DNA from: Orobanche coerulescens
Lineage: Eukaryota; Streptophyta; Magnoliopsida; Lamiales; Orobanchaceae
Length of the DNA: 64,000 nucleotides
Direction of reading: 5' to 3'
NCBI GenBank assembly: GCA_033398695.1
Contig: CM065815.1
Location: 100,716,501 to 100,780,500 of the forward strand
Shown here: piece by piece, positions 40,664 through 53,988 of the stretch
Numbering within the stretch: the first letter of the stretch is position 1
How the letters are laid out: the number at the start of each line of letters is the position of its first letter
The notes under the pieces: generated by a model
Seen by the model: the letters and a program-made list of their open reading frames with translations, nothing else
Database searches by the model: none
Told to the model about the DNA's origin: nothing
Position numbers and translations under genes: made by a program

Positions 40664-43057
40664 TAAGTCTTGTTAATAGGAGATAAGACCATGTTACATG
40701 CATTCGAGTCTGAACTGTATGAAAACTTGGGTCTATTGGTTATATTCGAGCCTTTTGTACTGAGAATTGGCATAACAGCTCCGATTAAGATTTTACTTCT
40801 TATTAAGTCTTCCTGTAACAAGGATTAGATATAATAGCTCTAATTAAGCCTTTACTTCTTTGTTAATTCTTGTTGTAGTAAGGATGGGATATAATAGCTC
40901 CGATTAAATCTTTACTTCTTGATAAAGTCTTTTTAATAAGAGATAAGACCATGTCACATGCATTCTAGTTGGAACTCTATGAAAAGTCGGGTTTATTGAT
41001 TAGATTCGAGCCTTTTCTACTCAGAATTGGCTATAACAACTCCGTTAAGCTTTTACTTCTTGATTAAGTCTTGTTGTAGTAAGGATTGGCTATAGTAGCT
41101 CTATTTAAGTCTTTACTTCTTGATAAATTTTGTTAATAAGAGATAAAACCACGTTACATGTATTCGACTCAGAACCATAAGAAAACTCGGGTTTATTGAT
41201 TAGATTCGAGCATTTTACATTGAAAATTAGCTATAATAGCTTAGATCAAACCTTTACTTTGTGATTAAGTCTTGTTAATAGGAGATAGAACCACGTTACA
41301 TGTATTCGAGTCTTAACCCTATGAAAACTCGGGCTTATTGGTTAGATTCGCCTTTTGTTCTGAGAATTGGTATAACAACTCCGATTAAGCTTTTACTTCT
41401 TCATTAAGTCTTGTTGTAACAAGGATTGGCTATAATAGCTCTGATTAGGACTTTACTTCTTGATTAAGTCCTGGTAATAGGATATAAGACCACGTTACAT
41501 GTATTCGAGTCGGAATTCTATGAGACTCGGTTTTATTAGTTAGATACGAGCCTTTTGTACTCAGAATTGTCTATAACAACTCTGATTAAACCTTTACTTC
41601 CTGGTTAATTCTTGTTGTAGCAAGGATTAGATAATAGCTCCGATTAAGCCTTTACTTATTTATAAAGTCTTTTTAATAGGAGATAGAACCACATTACATG
41701 CATTTGAGTTGGGAACTCTATGAAAACTCGGGTTTATTGATTAGATTCGGGCCTTTTCTACTTAGAATTGGCTATAACAACTCCTATTAAGCTTTTACTT
41801 CTTGATTACGTCTGCTGTAGGAAGGATTGGCTATAATAGCTCTATTTAATAGGAGATAAGACCACATTACATGCATTCGAGTTGGGAACTCTATGAAAAA
41901 TCGGATTTATTGATTAGATTCTAGCCTTTTCTGCTTAGAATTGGCTATAACAACCCCGATTGAGATTTTACTTCTTGATAAGTCTTGTTAATATGAGATA
42001 GAACCACGTTACATATATCCGAGTCTTAACTCAATGAAAACTCGGGCTTATTGGTTAGATTCACCTTTTCTACTGAGAATTGGTATAACAGCTTCGATCA
42101 AGGTTTTACTTCTTGATTAAATCTTGTTGTGACAAGGATTGGCTGTAATCGCTCTGATTAAGCCTTTACTTCTTTATTAAGTCCTGGTAATAGTATATAA
42201 GACTATTTTACATGTATTTGAGTCGGAACACTACGAGAACTCGGGTTTATTTATTAGATTCAAGCATTTTATATTGAGAATTAGCTATAATAGATTAGAT
42301 TAAGTCTTTACTTCTTGATTAAGTCTTGTTAATAAGAGATAAAACCACATTACATGCATTCGAGTCGGAACTCTATGAAAACTCGGGTTTATTGATTAGA
42401 TTCGAGCCTTTTGTACTCAAAATTGGCCATAACAACTCTGATTAAACCTTACTTCTTGATTAAGTCTGGTTAATATGACATAAGATCATGTTGAATGTAT
42501 TTAGTCAGAACTCTACAAAAACTCGGTTTTATTGTTTCGATTCGAGCCTTTTGTACTAAGAATTGGCTATAACAACTCCGATTAAGTCTTTACTTCTTGA
42601 TTAATTCTTTTTGTAGCAAGAATTCGATATAATAGCTCTGATTAAGCCTTTACTTCTTGATTAAGTCTTGTTAATAGGATATAAGACCACGTGACATGCA
42701 TTCGAGTTGGAACTCTATGAAAACTCGGGTTTATTGGTTAGATTCGAGATTTTGTATTGAGAATTGGCATAACAGCTCCGATTAAGCTTTTACTTTTTGA
42801 TTAAGTCTTGTTATAGTAAGGATTGGCTATAATAGCTCCAATTCAGCCTTTACTTCTTGATAAGTCTCGTTAATAAGAGATAAAACCACGTTACATGTAT
42901 TCGAGTCGGAACTCTATGAAAACTCGGGTTTATTGGTTAGACTCGAGCATTTTATATTGAGAATTGGCTATAACAACTCCTATTAAGCGTTTACTTCTTG
43001 ATTAATTTGCAAGGATGGAATATAATAGCTTCAATTAAGCCTTTACTTCTTGACTAA
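40664..43057 (-). repeat. Satellite array, reverse orientation, between M2 and M3
   Basis: About 12 monomers. With the MITE this is one higher-order unit: M2 to M3 starts are 2,943 bp apart. Confidence 0.93.
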
Positions 43058-43587
43058 GGGGCTGTTTGTTTAGCTCTTAATGGTTACATTAAGAGGTCAC
43101 ATCTGAATCGGTCAGAGGTGGAGGCTGTTTGGTAAAAAAATGGCACCCTCTTAATGGTGACAAAAGGATCTGAGCCATTTTGTGGTCAGGGCATCCCTCA
43201 ACCATTCATATTGTAATTTTCTCCGCTCTGACCCTTTTCAAGAAATCTCCCAGCCGCTATCTCCTTCCAAACTCACGACTGTATCTGCTGCCATACTCCC
43301 ACCGCTGGCTGCTCCATCTCGTCTACTGCTCCATCTCACCGATTGTTCCATCTCTCCGCTGAGCTAAATGATTGTTTTAGTTGGTTAACTGCCAAACTGT
43401 TATATTTCAGTGAGAACTAAATAATATAGAGGGTTAAAATGGTAATTTGTAGCCATCCAAAGTGGTCATTCAGAACAGTTACCAAACAACCAAATTTCAT
43501 TCTGCACTCAATTATACAGAGCCTCTCAACCATCCTGACCTCTCAACCATTCTGCACCAAACCATTCAGCAACCGGCAAACAACCCC
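43058..43587 (+). mobile_element. MITE copy M3, small internal deletion
   Basis: 530 bp; compared with M2 it lacks a short stretch around 43350. TAA at 43055-43057 and 43588-43590. Confidence 0.82.
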
Positions 43588-45974
43588 TAAGTCTTGTTAA
43601 TAGGAGATAAGACCATGTTATATGCATTCGAGTCTGAACTCTATGAAAACTCGGGTCTATTGGTTATATTCGAGCCTTTTTTACTGAGAATTGGCATAAC
43701 AGCTCCGATTAAGCTTTTACTTCTTGATTAAGTCTTGCTGTAACAAGGATTGGCTATAATAGCTCCAATTAAGCCTTTACTTCTTTGTTATAGTAAGGAT
43801 GGGATATAATAGCTCCTATTAAGCCTTTACTTCTTGATAAAGTCTTGTTAATAAGAGATAAGTTCACGTTACATGCATTCGAGTTAGAACTCTATGAAAA
43901 GTCAGATTTATATATTAGATTCGAGCCTTTTCTAGTCAGAATTGGCTATAACAACTTCGATTAAGCTTTTACTTCTTGATTAAGTCTTGTTGTAGTAAGG
44001 GTTGTCTATAGTAGCTCCATTTAAGTCTTTACTTCTTGATAAGTTTTGTTAATAGGAGATAAAACCACGTTACATCTAATCGAGTCAGAACCCTAAGAAA
44101 ACTCGGGTTTATTGATTAGATTCGAGCATTTTATATTGAAAATTAGCTATAATAGCTTAGATCAAACCTTTACTTTTTGATTAAGTATTGTTAATAGTAG
44201 ATAGAACCACATTACATGTATTCGAGTCTTAACCCTATGAAAACACGGGCTTATTGGTTAGATTCGCCTTTTGTTATGAGAATTGGTATAACAACTCTGA
44301 TTAAGCTTTTACTTCTTCATTAAGTCTTGTTGTAACAAGGATTGGCTATAATAGCTCTTATTAAGACTTTACTTCTTGATTAAGTCTGGGTAATAGGATA
44401 TAAGACCACATTACAGGTATTCGAGTCGGAATTCTATGAGACTCGGTTTTATTAGTTAGATTCGAGCCTTTTGTACTGAGAATTGTCTATAACAACTATG
44501 ATTAAACCTTTACTTCTTGGTTAATTCTTGTTGTAGCAAGGATTGGATAATAGCTCTGATTAAGCCTTTACTTCTTGATAAAGTCTTTTTAGTAGGAGAT
44601 AGAACCACATTACATGCATTTGAGTTGGGAACTCTATGAAAACTCGGGTTTATTGATTAGATTCGGGCCTTTTCTACTTAGAATTGGCTATAACAACTCC
44701 TATTAAGCTTTTACTTCTTGATTACGTCTGTTGTAGGAAGGATTGGCTATAATAGCTCTATTTAATAGGAGATAAGACCACATTACATGCATTCGAGTTG
44801 GGAACTCTATGAAAACTCGGGTTTTTTGATTAGATTCAAGCCTTTTCTGCTTAGAATTGGCTGTAACAACCCCGATTGAGCTTTTACTTCTTGATAAGTC
44901 TTGTTAATAGGAGATAGAACCACGTTACATGTATCGGAGCCTTAACTCTATGAAAACTCGGGCTTATTGGTTAGATTCACCTTTTGTACTCAGAATTGGT
45001 ATAACAGCTTCGATCAAGGTTTTACTTCTTGATTAAATCTTGTTGTGACAAGAATTGGCTATAATAGCTCTGATTAAGCCTTTACTTCTTTATTAAGTCC
45101 TGGTAATAGTATATAAGACTATTTTACATGTATTCGAGTCGGAACACTACGAGAACTCGGGTTTATTTATTAGATTCAAGCATTTTATATTGAGAATTAG
45201 CTATAATAGATTAGATTAAGTCTTTACTTCTTGATTAAGTCTTGTTAATAAGAGATAAAACCACATTACATGCATTCGAGTTGGAACTCTATGAAAACTC
45301 GGGTTTATTGATTAGATTCGAGCCTTTGGTACTCAAAATTGGCCATAACAACTCTGATTAAGCCTTACTTCTTGATTAAGTCTGGTTAATATGACATAAG
45401 ATCATGTTGAATGTATTTAGTCTGAACTCTACAAATACTCGGGTTTATTGTTTCGATTCGAGCCTTTTACACTAAGAATTGGCTATAACAACTCCGATTA
45501 AGCCTTTACTTCTTGATTTATTCTTTTTGTAGCAAGAATTCGACATAATAGCTCTGATTAAGCCTTTACTTCTTGATTAAGTCTTGTTAATAGGATATAA
45601 GACCACGTTACATGCATTCGAGTTGGAACTCTATGAAAACTCGGGTTTATTGGTTAGATTCGAGCTTTTTGTATTGAGAATTGGCATAACAGCTCCGATT
45701 AAGCTTTTACTTTTTGATTAAGTCTTGTTGTAGTAAGGATTGACTATAATAGCTCCAATTCAGCCTTTACTTCTTGATAAGTCTCGTTAATAGGAGATAA
45801 AACCACGTTACATGTATTCGAGTCGGATCTCTATGGAAACTCGGGTTTATTGGTTAGATTCGAGCATTTTATATTGAAAATTGGCTATAACAACTCCTAT
45901 TAATCGTTTACTTCTTGATAAATTTGCAAGGATTGAATATAATAGCTTCAATTAAGCCTTTACTTCTTGACTAA
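43588..45974 (-). repeat. Satellite array, reverse orientation, between M3 and M4
   Basis: Second higher-order unit, monomer order the same as in 40664-43057; M3 to M4 starts are 2,917 bp apart. Confidence 0.93.
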
Positions 45975-46339
45975 GGGGCTGTTTGTTTAGCTCTTAATGG
46001 TTACATTAAGAGGTCACCTCTGAATCGGTTAGATGTGGAGGCTGTTTGGTAAAAAAAAATGGTACCCTCTTAATGGTGACAAAAGGCTCTGAGCCATTTT
46101 GTGGTCAGGGCATCCCTCAACCATTCAAATTGTAGTTTTCTCCACTCCGACCGTTTTCAAGAAATCTCCCAGCCGCTATCTCCTCCCAAACTCACGACTG
46201 TATCTGCTGCCATACTCCCACCGCCGGCTGCTCCATCTCGTCTACTGCTCCATCTCACCGATTGTTCCATCTCGCCACCAAGTTCTCCAACTCGCCACTG
46301 AGCTAAATGATTGTTTTAGCTGGTTAACTGCCAAATAGT
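45975..46339 (+). mobile_element. MITE copy M4, truncated at an inversion breakpoint
   Basis: Matches the first ~365 bp of M2, then breaks off inside CCAAATAGTTA and continues as satellite in the opposite orientation. Confidence 0.85.
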
Positions 46340-47615
46340 TAAGCAGAAAAGGCTAGAATCTAATCAATAAACCCGATTTTTCATAGAGTTCCCAACTCGA
46401 ATGCATGTAATGTGGTCTTATCTCCTATTAAATCGAGATATTATAGCCAATCCTTCCTAAAACAGACGTAATCAAGAAGTGAAAGCTTAATAGGAGTTGT
46501 TATAGCCAATTCTAAGTAGAAAAGGCCCGAATCTAATCAATAAACCCGAGTTTTCATAATGTTCCCAACTCAAATGCATGTAATGTGGTTCTATCTCCTA
46601 TTAAAAAGACTTTATCAAGAAGTAAAGGCTTAATCAGAGCTATTATCCAATCCTTGCTACAACAAGAATTAACCAAGAAGTAAAGGTTTAATCATAGTTG
46701 TTATAGACAATTCTCAGTACAAAAGGCTCGAATCTTACTAATAAAACCGAGTCTGATAGTATTCCGACTCGAATACATGTAATGTGGTCTTATATCCTAT
46801 TACCCGGACTTAATCAAGAAGTAAAGTCTTAATCAGAGCTATTATAACCAATCCTTGTTACAACAAGACTTAATGAAGAAGTAAAAGCTTAATCGGAGTT
46901 GTTATACCAATTCTCAGAACAAAAGGCGAATCTAACCAATAAGCCCGATTTTTCATAGGGTTAAGACTCGAATACATGTAATGTGGTTCTATCTCCTATT
47001 AACAAGACTTAAGCAAAAAGTAAAGGTTTGATCTAAGCTATTATAGCTAATTTGCAATGTAAAATGCTCGAATCTAATCAATAAACCCGAGTTTTCTTAG
47101 GGTTCTGACTCGATTAGATGTAACGTGGTTTTATCTCCTATTAACAAAACTTATCAAGAAGTAAAGACTTAAATGGAGCTACTATAGCCAACCCTTACTA
47201 CAAGAAGACTTAATAAAGAAGTAAAAGCTTAATCGAAGTTGTTATAGCCAATTCTGAGTAGAAAAGGCTCGAATCTAATCAATAAACCCGACTTTTCATA
47301 GAGTTCCAACTGGAATGCATGTGACATGGTCTTATCTCTTATTAAAAAGACTTTATCAAGAAGTAAAGATTTAATCGGTGCTATTATATCCCATCCTTAC
47401 TACAACAAGAATTAACAAAGAAGTAAAGGCTTAATTGGAGCTATTATAGCCAATCCTTATTACAGCAAGACTTAATCAAGAAGTAAAAGCTTAATCGGAG
47501 CTGTTATGCCAATTCTCAGTAAAAAAGGCTCGAATATAACCAATAGACCCGAGTTTTCATAGAGTTCAGAGTCGAATGCATGTAACATGGTCTTATCTCC
47601 TATTAACAAGACTTA
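46340..47615 (+). repeat. Satellite array, forward orientation
   Basis: Starts with the segment also found at 51483 (AGCAGAAAAGGCTAGAATC) and follows the same monomer order to MITE M5. Confidence 0.92.
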
Positions 47616-48164
47616 GGGGTTGTTTGCCGGTTGCTGAATGGTTTGGTGCAGAATGGTTGAGAGTCAGGATGGTTGAGAGGCTCTGTATGATTGAGTGCAG
47701 AATGAAATTTGGTTGTTTGGTAACTGTTCTGAATGACCACTTTGGATGTCTACAAATTACCATTTTAACCCTCTATATTATTTAGTTCTCAATGAAATAT
47801 AACAGTTTGGCAGTTAACCAACTAAAACAATCATTTAGCTCAGCGGAGAGATGGAGAACTTGGTGGAGAGATGGAACAATTGGTGAGATGTAGCAGTAGA
47901 CGAGATGGAGCAGCCGGCGGTGGGAGTATGGCAGCAGATACAGTCGTGAGTTTGGAATGAGATAGCGGCTAGGAGATTTCTTGAAAAGGGTCAGAGTGGA
48001 GAAAATTACAATCTGAATGGTTGAGGGATGCCCTGACCACAAAATGGCTCAGAGCCTTTTGTCACCATTAAGAGGGTACCATTTTTTTACCAAACAGCCT
48101 CCACCTGTGACCGATTCAGAGGTGACGTCTTAATGTAACCATTAAGAGCTAAACAAACAGCCCA
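47616..48164 (-). mobile_element. MITE copy M5, full length
   Basis: 549 bp, opposite strand to M2, as is its satellite; TTA at 47613-47615 and 48165-48167. The outer end reads CAGCCCA (one base changed). Confidence 0.82.
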
Positions 48165-48283
48165 TTAGTCAAGAAGTAAAGGCTTAATTGAAGCTATTAT
48201 ATTCCATCCTTGCAAATTAATCAAGAAGTAAACGCTTAATAGGACTTTTTATAGCCAATTCTCAATATAAAATGCTCGAATCT
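48165..48283 (+). repeat. Satellite, forward orientation
   Basis: Less than one monomer, ending at the Tekay-type LTR. Confidence 0.88.
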
Positions 48284-49062
48284 TGTAACACCCCCAAATC
48301 CTATTGGGTTATTACAGTGCCGTGGACCCCATGCTAGGTGATCCACCAGGCGAACATGACTAAAATACATTAAATTAAACAACAAGGGGAAATCATAGTC
48401 CTCACCATGATATCCGACACAATATTCCGATAAGGAATTTCAACGACAACGATGGGCCTACATGGCCAAAAATAAAATACAACAACATCCACGAGCATCT
48501 GCTCGGGTAGTACATAATGACAATGGTGACGGTGAAGAACACTCCAACTGACTGACCAACATGAACAACTCGGACTAGTATCGCTCGAATGCCTCGTCGC
48601 CATCATCATGCCCCTGTGTCTCAACTCTCTCCTCGTAAGCACCTAAAACATGAAAACATGTTCCGCCCCACGAGTCGATCATCCAGATAATGAACATCAA
48701 ATACATGTATAACATGATATGCATCCAAAGGCAGAATGAAACGGTACAATGATAATAATATTACGAGATGCTCACAAACCAATGTAAGAACCGAGCATTC
48801 GTGAAATACTATGCCCACGGCATACTATTAATACCTGTTCGACAGGTTAGAAGGTAAATGCCCAACGGCGAATCATAATTATAGAGTACCACAATGAATT
48901 ACACGACATGAACCAAACCAGAACTGAATTAATTATGAATCACAATGCCCGAAGGCTCCAATGAAATTACCAGGACAATAATAAAGGCTTGAAAGCCACT
49001 CAGCCGAAGCTGTCAAATATCACAATCACCTGAAGCCAAAACAGCCCGAAGCTATATCGATT

Positions 49063-49206
49063 AGGGCCGAAGCCACGGCACGAAGCCGTATCACAATTAG
49101 GGCCGAAGCCACGGCACGAAGCCGTATCACAATTAGGGCCGAAGCCACGGCACGAAGCCGTATCACAATTAGGGCCGAAGCCACGGCACGAAGCCGTATC
49201 ACAGTT
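49063..49206. repeat. Four tandem 36-bp repeats inside the LTR
   Basis: Unit starting AGGGCCGAAGCCACGGCACG, perfect or nearly so, at 49063, 49099, 49135 and 49171. 36 is a multiple of 3, so it makes an apparent repeat-protein frame; I take that as chance. Confidence 0.9.
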
Positions 49207-49279
49207 ATGATAGTGTGCTATCTTGACTCGGCCAACACAATAATGATGACTCACGGATGGGCATTGCACTCGACAGTCC

Positions 49280-49650
49280 CAATTCAATACCTCGATGACC
49301 TTAGAGTGGTCAATCGATAACAACGACACAACGGATGGGAACTATCCTCGACAGCCCCAATTCAATACCTCGATTGCCTTAGAATGGCCAAACGATAACA
49401 ATGATGCAGCGGATGATTCAATACCTCGATTGCCTTAAAACGGTCAATCGATAACAATGATACAATGAATGATTGAACACTTCGATTTGCCTGAGAAAGG
49501 CCAATCGATAATAATGACACGATGAATGAGTGAATACCTCGATTGCCTTAGAACGGGCAACCGATAACAATGATATGATGAATGATTGAACACCTCGATT
49601 GCCTTAGAACGGCCAATTGATAACAATGATACGAAGGATGTCTCGGTACC
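49280..49650. repeat. Degenerate minisatellite inside the LTR
   Basis: Irregular copies of about 50-77 bp with AATACCTCGATTGCCTTAGA followed by GGCCAATCGATAACAATGA. Confidence 0.75.
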
Positions 49651-50649
49651 TTTAATCGGTTACCGACAACGAAGAAGAGAAATGAATACGTCAACGCCTT
49701 TAATCGGCCAAAACAACATCAAGGACAAAACTCCAACATTAATAGCAATGATTACAACGACGTCTTAAATCGACATTAATATCAACAACAATGATCGATA
49801 CATCGATACCGCGAACCGGTGATCGATAATAACATTAACAACGAGTATCACAATGCCTTGAACCGGCCATTAACGAACAATAAAAACATTTGGCATAATT
49901 TCCGAAAGGTATCGTATCGAACGATCTCTTAATATCAATTAATTCATGAAGAGAATAAGTCTTGGAATGATACAACACATTCATACACATATATGATAAC
50001 ATTAATCTCATTGACTAGTACAAGTATAAAACTTGCCTCAACCGAAGGCAATGAAATCCTTCCACGAACAACGAACGGCGTCCTCCGATAAATATAAGCG
50101 CTCGAACAACCTTGAATGAAATACAATTCATTCAATAACACAATATCGAACGAAAACAACACAACGATCGAAGGAAACTCTTTGAGACATTTAATCGAAC
50201 ACTAAATGTTCAAAGTTCCTCAAGAACTTAAGAATCATCAATTGGGTTGAACGAATCGAAGATATGGATATACAATCCATAGAACATGATTAATAATGTT
50301 TACAAACATCAACCGATTCATCAAATTCGGACGGAAAATGAAGTCAAAGCCAACACTCCCAAAAATCAAATTTTAGGAGATTTCAAGAAATTACCTTGAT
50401 TAGGATGAAGAATCCACAAACATGTTGTTAATCCATACCACAACTTGAAGAAGATGAAATTATTTGAGTTTGATGATGCTAAATCGCCCAAAATATCGCC
50501 CACAAATCGCCCACGGAGGAGAGGAAGAAGGAAAGTGATGAAATGAGGATATTCCACAAGAAAACGCTGATATAGGCAAAACTGTACTGTGTGCCGCGGC
50601 ACAGGATGAGTGTGCCGCAGACCACGGCCAAAAACTGCCTAGCACACTG

Positions 50650-52753
50650 CCAATTCTCAATACAAAATCTCGAATCTAACCAATAAACCCGAGTTTTCAT
50701 AGAGTTCCAACTCGAATGCATGTCACGTGGTCTTATATACCATTAACAAGACTTAATCAAGAAGTAAAGGCTTACTCAGAGCTATTATATCGAATTATTG
50801 CTACAAAAAGAATTAATCAAGAAGTAAAGGCTTAATCGGAGTTGTTATAGCCAATTCTTAGTACAAAAGGCTCGAATCGAAACAATAAAACCGAGTTTTT
50901 GTAGAGTTCTGACTAAATACATTCAACATGATCTTATGTCATATTAACCAGACTTAATCAAGAAGTAAGGCTTAATCAGAGTTGTTATGGCCAATTTTGA
51001 GTACAAAAGGCTCGAATCTAATCAATAAACCCGAGTTTTCATAGAGTTCCGACTCGAATGCATGTAATGTGGTTTTATCTCTTATTAACAAGACTTAATC
51101 AAGAAGTAAAGACTTAATCTAATCTATTATAGCTAATTCTCAATATAAAATGCTTGAATCTAATAAATAAACCCGAGTTCTCGTAGTGTTCCGACTCGAA
51201 TACATGTAAAATAGTCTTATATACTATTACCAGGACTTAATAAAGAAGTAAAGGCTTAATCAGAGCAATTACAGCCAATCCTTGTCACAACAAGATTTAA
51301 TCAAGAAGTAAAACCTTGATCGAAGTTGTTATACCAATTCTCAGTACAAAAGGTGAATCTAACCAATAAGCCCGAGTTTTCATAGAGTTAAGACTCGGAT
51401 ACATGTAACGTGGTTCTATCTCATATTAACAAGACTTATCAAGAAGTAAAAGCTCAATCGGGGTTGTTATAGCCAATTCTAAGCAGAAAAGGCTAGAATC
51501 TAATCAATAAACCCGATTTTTCATAGACTTCCCAACTCGAATGCATGTAATGTGGTCTTATCTCCTATTAAATAGAGCTATTATAGCCAATCCTTCCTAC
51601 AACAGACGTAATCAAGAAGTAAAAGCTTAATAGGAGTTGTTATAGCCAATTCTAAGTAGAAAAGGCCCGAATCTAATCAATAAACCCGAGTTTTCATAGA
51701 GTTCCCAACTCAAATGCATGTAATGTGGTTCTATCTCCTATTAAAAAGACTTTATAAAGAAGTAAAGGCTTAATCGGAGCTATTATCCAATCCTTGCTAC
51801 AACAAGAATTAACCAAGAAGTAAAGATTTAATCAGAGTTGTTATAGACAATTCTGAGTACAAAAGGCTCGTATCTAACTAATAAAACCGAGTCTCATAGA
51901 ATTCCGACTCGAATACATGTAACGTGGTCTTATATCCTATTACCAGGACTTAATCAAGAAGTAAAGTCTTAATCAGAGCTATTATAGCCAATCCTTGTTA
52001 CAACAAGACTTAATGAAGAAGTAAAAGCTTAATGGGAGTTGTTATACCAAATCTCAGAACAAAAGGCGAATCTAACCAATAAGCCCGAGTTTTCATAGGG
52101 TTAAGACTCGAATACATGTAACGTGGTTCTATCTCCTATTAACAAGACTTAATCAAAAAGTAAAGGTTTGATCTAAGCTATTATAGCTAATTTTCAATGT
52201 AAAATGCTCGAATCTAATCAATAAACCCGAGTTTTCTTATGGTTCTGACTCGAATACTTGTAACGTGGTTTTATCTCCTATTAACAAAATTTATCAAGAA
52301 GTAAAGACTTAAATAGAGCTACTATAGCCAACCCTTACTACAACAAGACTTAATCAAGAAGTAAAAGCTTAACGGAGTTGTTATAGCCAATTCTGAGTAG
52401 AAAAGGCTCGAATCTAATCAATAAACCCGACTTTTCATAGAGTTCCAACTGGAATGCATGTGACATGGTCTTATCTCTTATTAAAAAGACTTTATCAAGA
52501 AGTAAAGATTTAATCGGAGCTATTATATCCCATCCTTACTACAACAAGAATTAACAAAGAAGTAAAGGCTTAATTGGAGCTATTATAGCCAATCCTTGTT
52601 ACAGCAAGACTTAATAAGAAGTAAAAGCTTAATCGGAGCTGTTATGCCAATTCTCAGTACAAAAGGCTCGAATATAACCAATAGACCCAAGTTTTCATAG
52701 AGTTCAGACTCGAATGCATGTAACATGGTCTTATCTCCTATTAACAAGACTTA
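50650..52753 (+). repeat. Satellite array, forward orientation
   Basis: About 10.5 monomers up to MITE M6, in the same order as the mirror-image arrays at 40664-45974. Confidence 0.93.
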
Positions 52754-53048
52754 GGGGTTGTTTGCCGGTTTCTGAATGGTTTGGTGCAGAATGGTTGAGA
52801 GGTCAGGATGGTTGAGAGGCTCTGTATGATTGAGTGCAGAATGAAATTTGGTTGTTTGGTAACTGTTCTGAATGACCACTTTGGATGGCTATAAATTACC
52901 ATTTTAACCCTCTATATTATTTAGTTCTCAATGGAATATAAGTGTTTGGATGTTAACCAACTAAAACAATCATTTAGCTCAGCAGAGATGGAGAACTTGG
53001 TGGCGAGATGGAAAAATCGGTGAGATGGAGCAGTAGACGAGATGGAGC
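52754..53048 (-). mobile_element. MITE copy M6, left part
   Basis: Starts GGGGTTGTTTGCCGG after TTA (52751-52753); split by element C with duplication GGAGC (53044-53048 and 63173-63177); continues at 63173-63429. Confidence 0.85.
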
Positions 53049-53974
53049 TGATACGAATTCTCACTTGGGAGTCGAATTCGCTCTCGATACAGCGGAAGTC
53101 CTTTTGATGAATGGAAGCTATCGACAAGAAACTGTCGGGAACTGGTGACAACAGCTCGCTACAGCAACAATACTGGCGAATGATGAAGGCGGTGATTCGA
53201 TACAGCCACAAGACAGGAATTGGGCCCAAATGAAAAGACTCAAAACAGCACGTTTCGTTCGGAAGCGACTTTAAGACAGGAAACACGTTCGAAGGATCGA
53301 ACAACACTTTATACGAAATATTGAACAAGTATCAAGCTGTATCGAAAAATGAACAGAATATCGAAACAGGGTATAAACAGAAGTTTTATCAAATTAGACC
53401 TATAATTTGATAAAGTGATTTCTCCTCAAGACCTATTGAGAATCAATCAGATTAGTATTCGAAACGCGTCGAATAAAAACCAAGTTTTGATGAAAAGCAT
53501 TCACCAGGGAAAAACACAAAGTGTTCTCAATTCTTCAACATTCAATCATCTCATTACAACTCTACTGCCACTATTTATAGGTAAAAGTGGCCTGACAAAA
53601 TAACTTAAACTATTACAAGCTGTTCTTTAAAATAATGAAAGGATAATAAAAGGTTCTTCAGGTCACTTGTTGACAAAAGTAAAAGCTGGGTCTTTGTCTC
53701 CAAGTTGTTTCTTGTGATACCGCCCTTTTGCCAAGAATCCTGCTGCTTTTGTAAGAGAAAGCTGAACATTCTTTTATTTGTTTAGTTGCCACTTGATCCT
53801 TTTCCCTCCCCAAGATGCTATTTGTCTTTTGTTTAAGTTACTCCAATTCCGACTATCAAGGTAACTCCGTGCCTCGTTTCTGTTTTCTCGCCTAAGTAGG
53901 TTGTAGTGCGATCGAGGTGTTTTACGTCAATTCTTACTTCATCTTCTTCGCTTGGAGTAGTCGGCTTCGTATCA
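53049..53974 (-). repeat. 3' LTR of element C
   Basis: 926 bp. TATA 53571-53580, hairpin block 53386-53505. At 53707-53716 the CTGACAG present in the other LTR is garbled. 53833-53974 encodes the polyprotein tail. Confidence 0.93.
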
Positions 53975-53988
53975 TCCCCTCCCCTTTA
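53975..53988 (-). other. Polypurine tract of element C
   Basis: Sense TAAAGGGGAGGGGA next to the 3' LTR. Confidence 0.85.

Larger units (their letters stand above)
48284..50649 (-). repeat. Tekay/Del-type LTR, lacking most of U3
   Basis: On the minus strand it ends GGGGGTGTTACA (complement of 48284 on), as does the LTR at 1790-3730, and shares its plan (TATA-like GCCTATATC near 50570, then a T/C-rich region). It lacks most of U3 and the TGTAATATCC start, ending inside a CG-rich palindromic part at about 50649. No target duplication; short satellite pieces on both sides repeat the same monomer part. Contains two tandem repeat tracts. No protein coding supported. Confidence 0.7.

Noticed and set aside
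46099..46338. 60-80-codon frames recurring in every MITE copy
   Set aside because: They recur because the MITE is repeated; low complexity, no known domain, broken or shortened in some copies.
49000..49329. Reading frame of 109 codons with a 12-residue repeat (CDTASCRGFGPN)
   Set aside because: It is the 36-bp tandem DNA repeat read in frame, inside a decayed LTR; no start context, homology or neighbours support a protein.
48284..50649. Insertion as an intact solo LTR with target duplication
   Set aside because: The U3 start is missing and no 5-bp duplication is present; called a truncated LTR instead.
37904..53000. CRISPR-like array (regular direct repeats)
   Set aside because: ~197-bp units without unique spacers, in a plant nuclear setting: ordinary satellite DNA.
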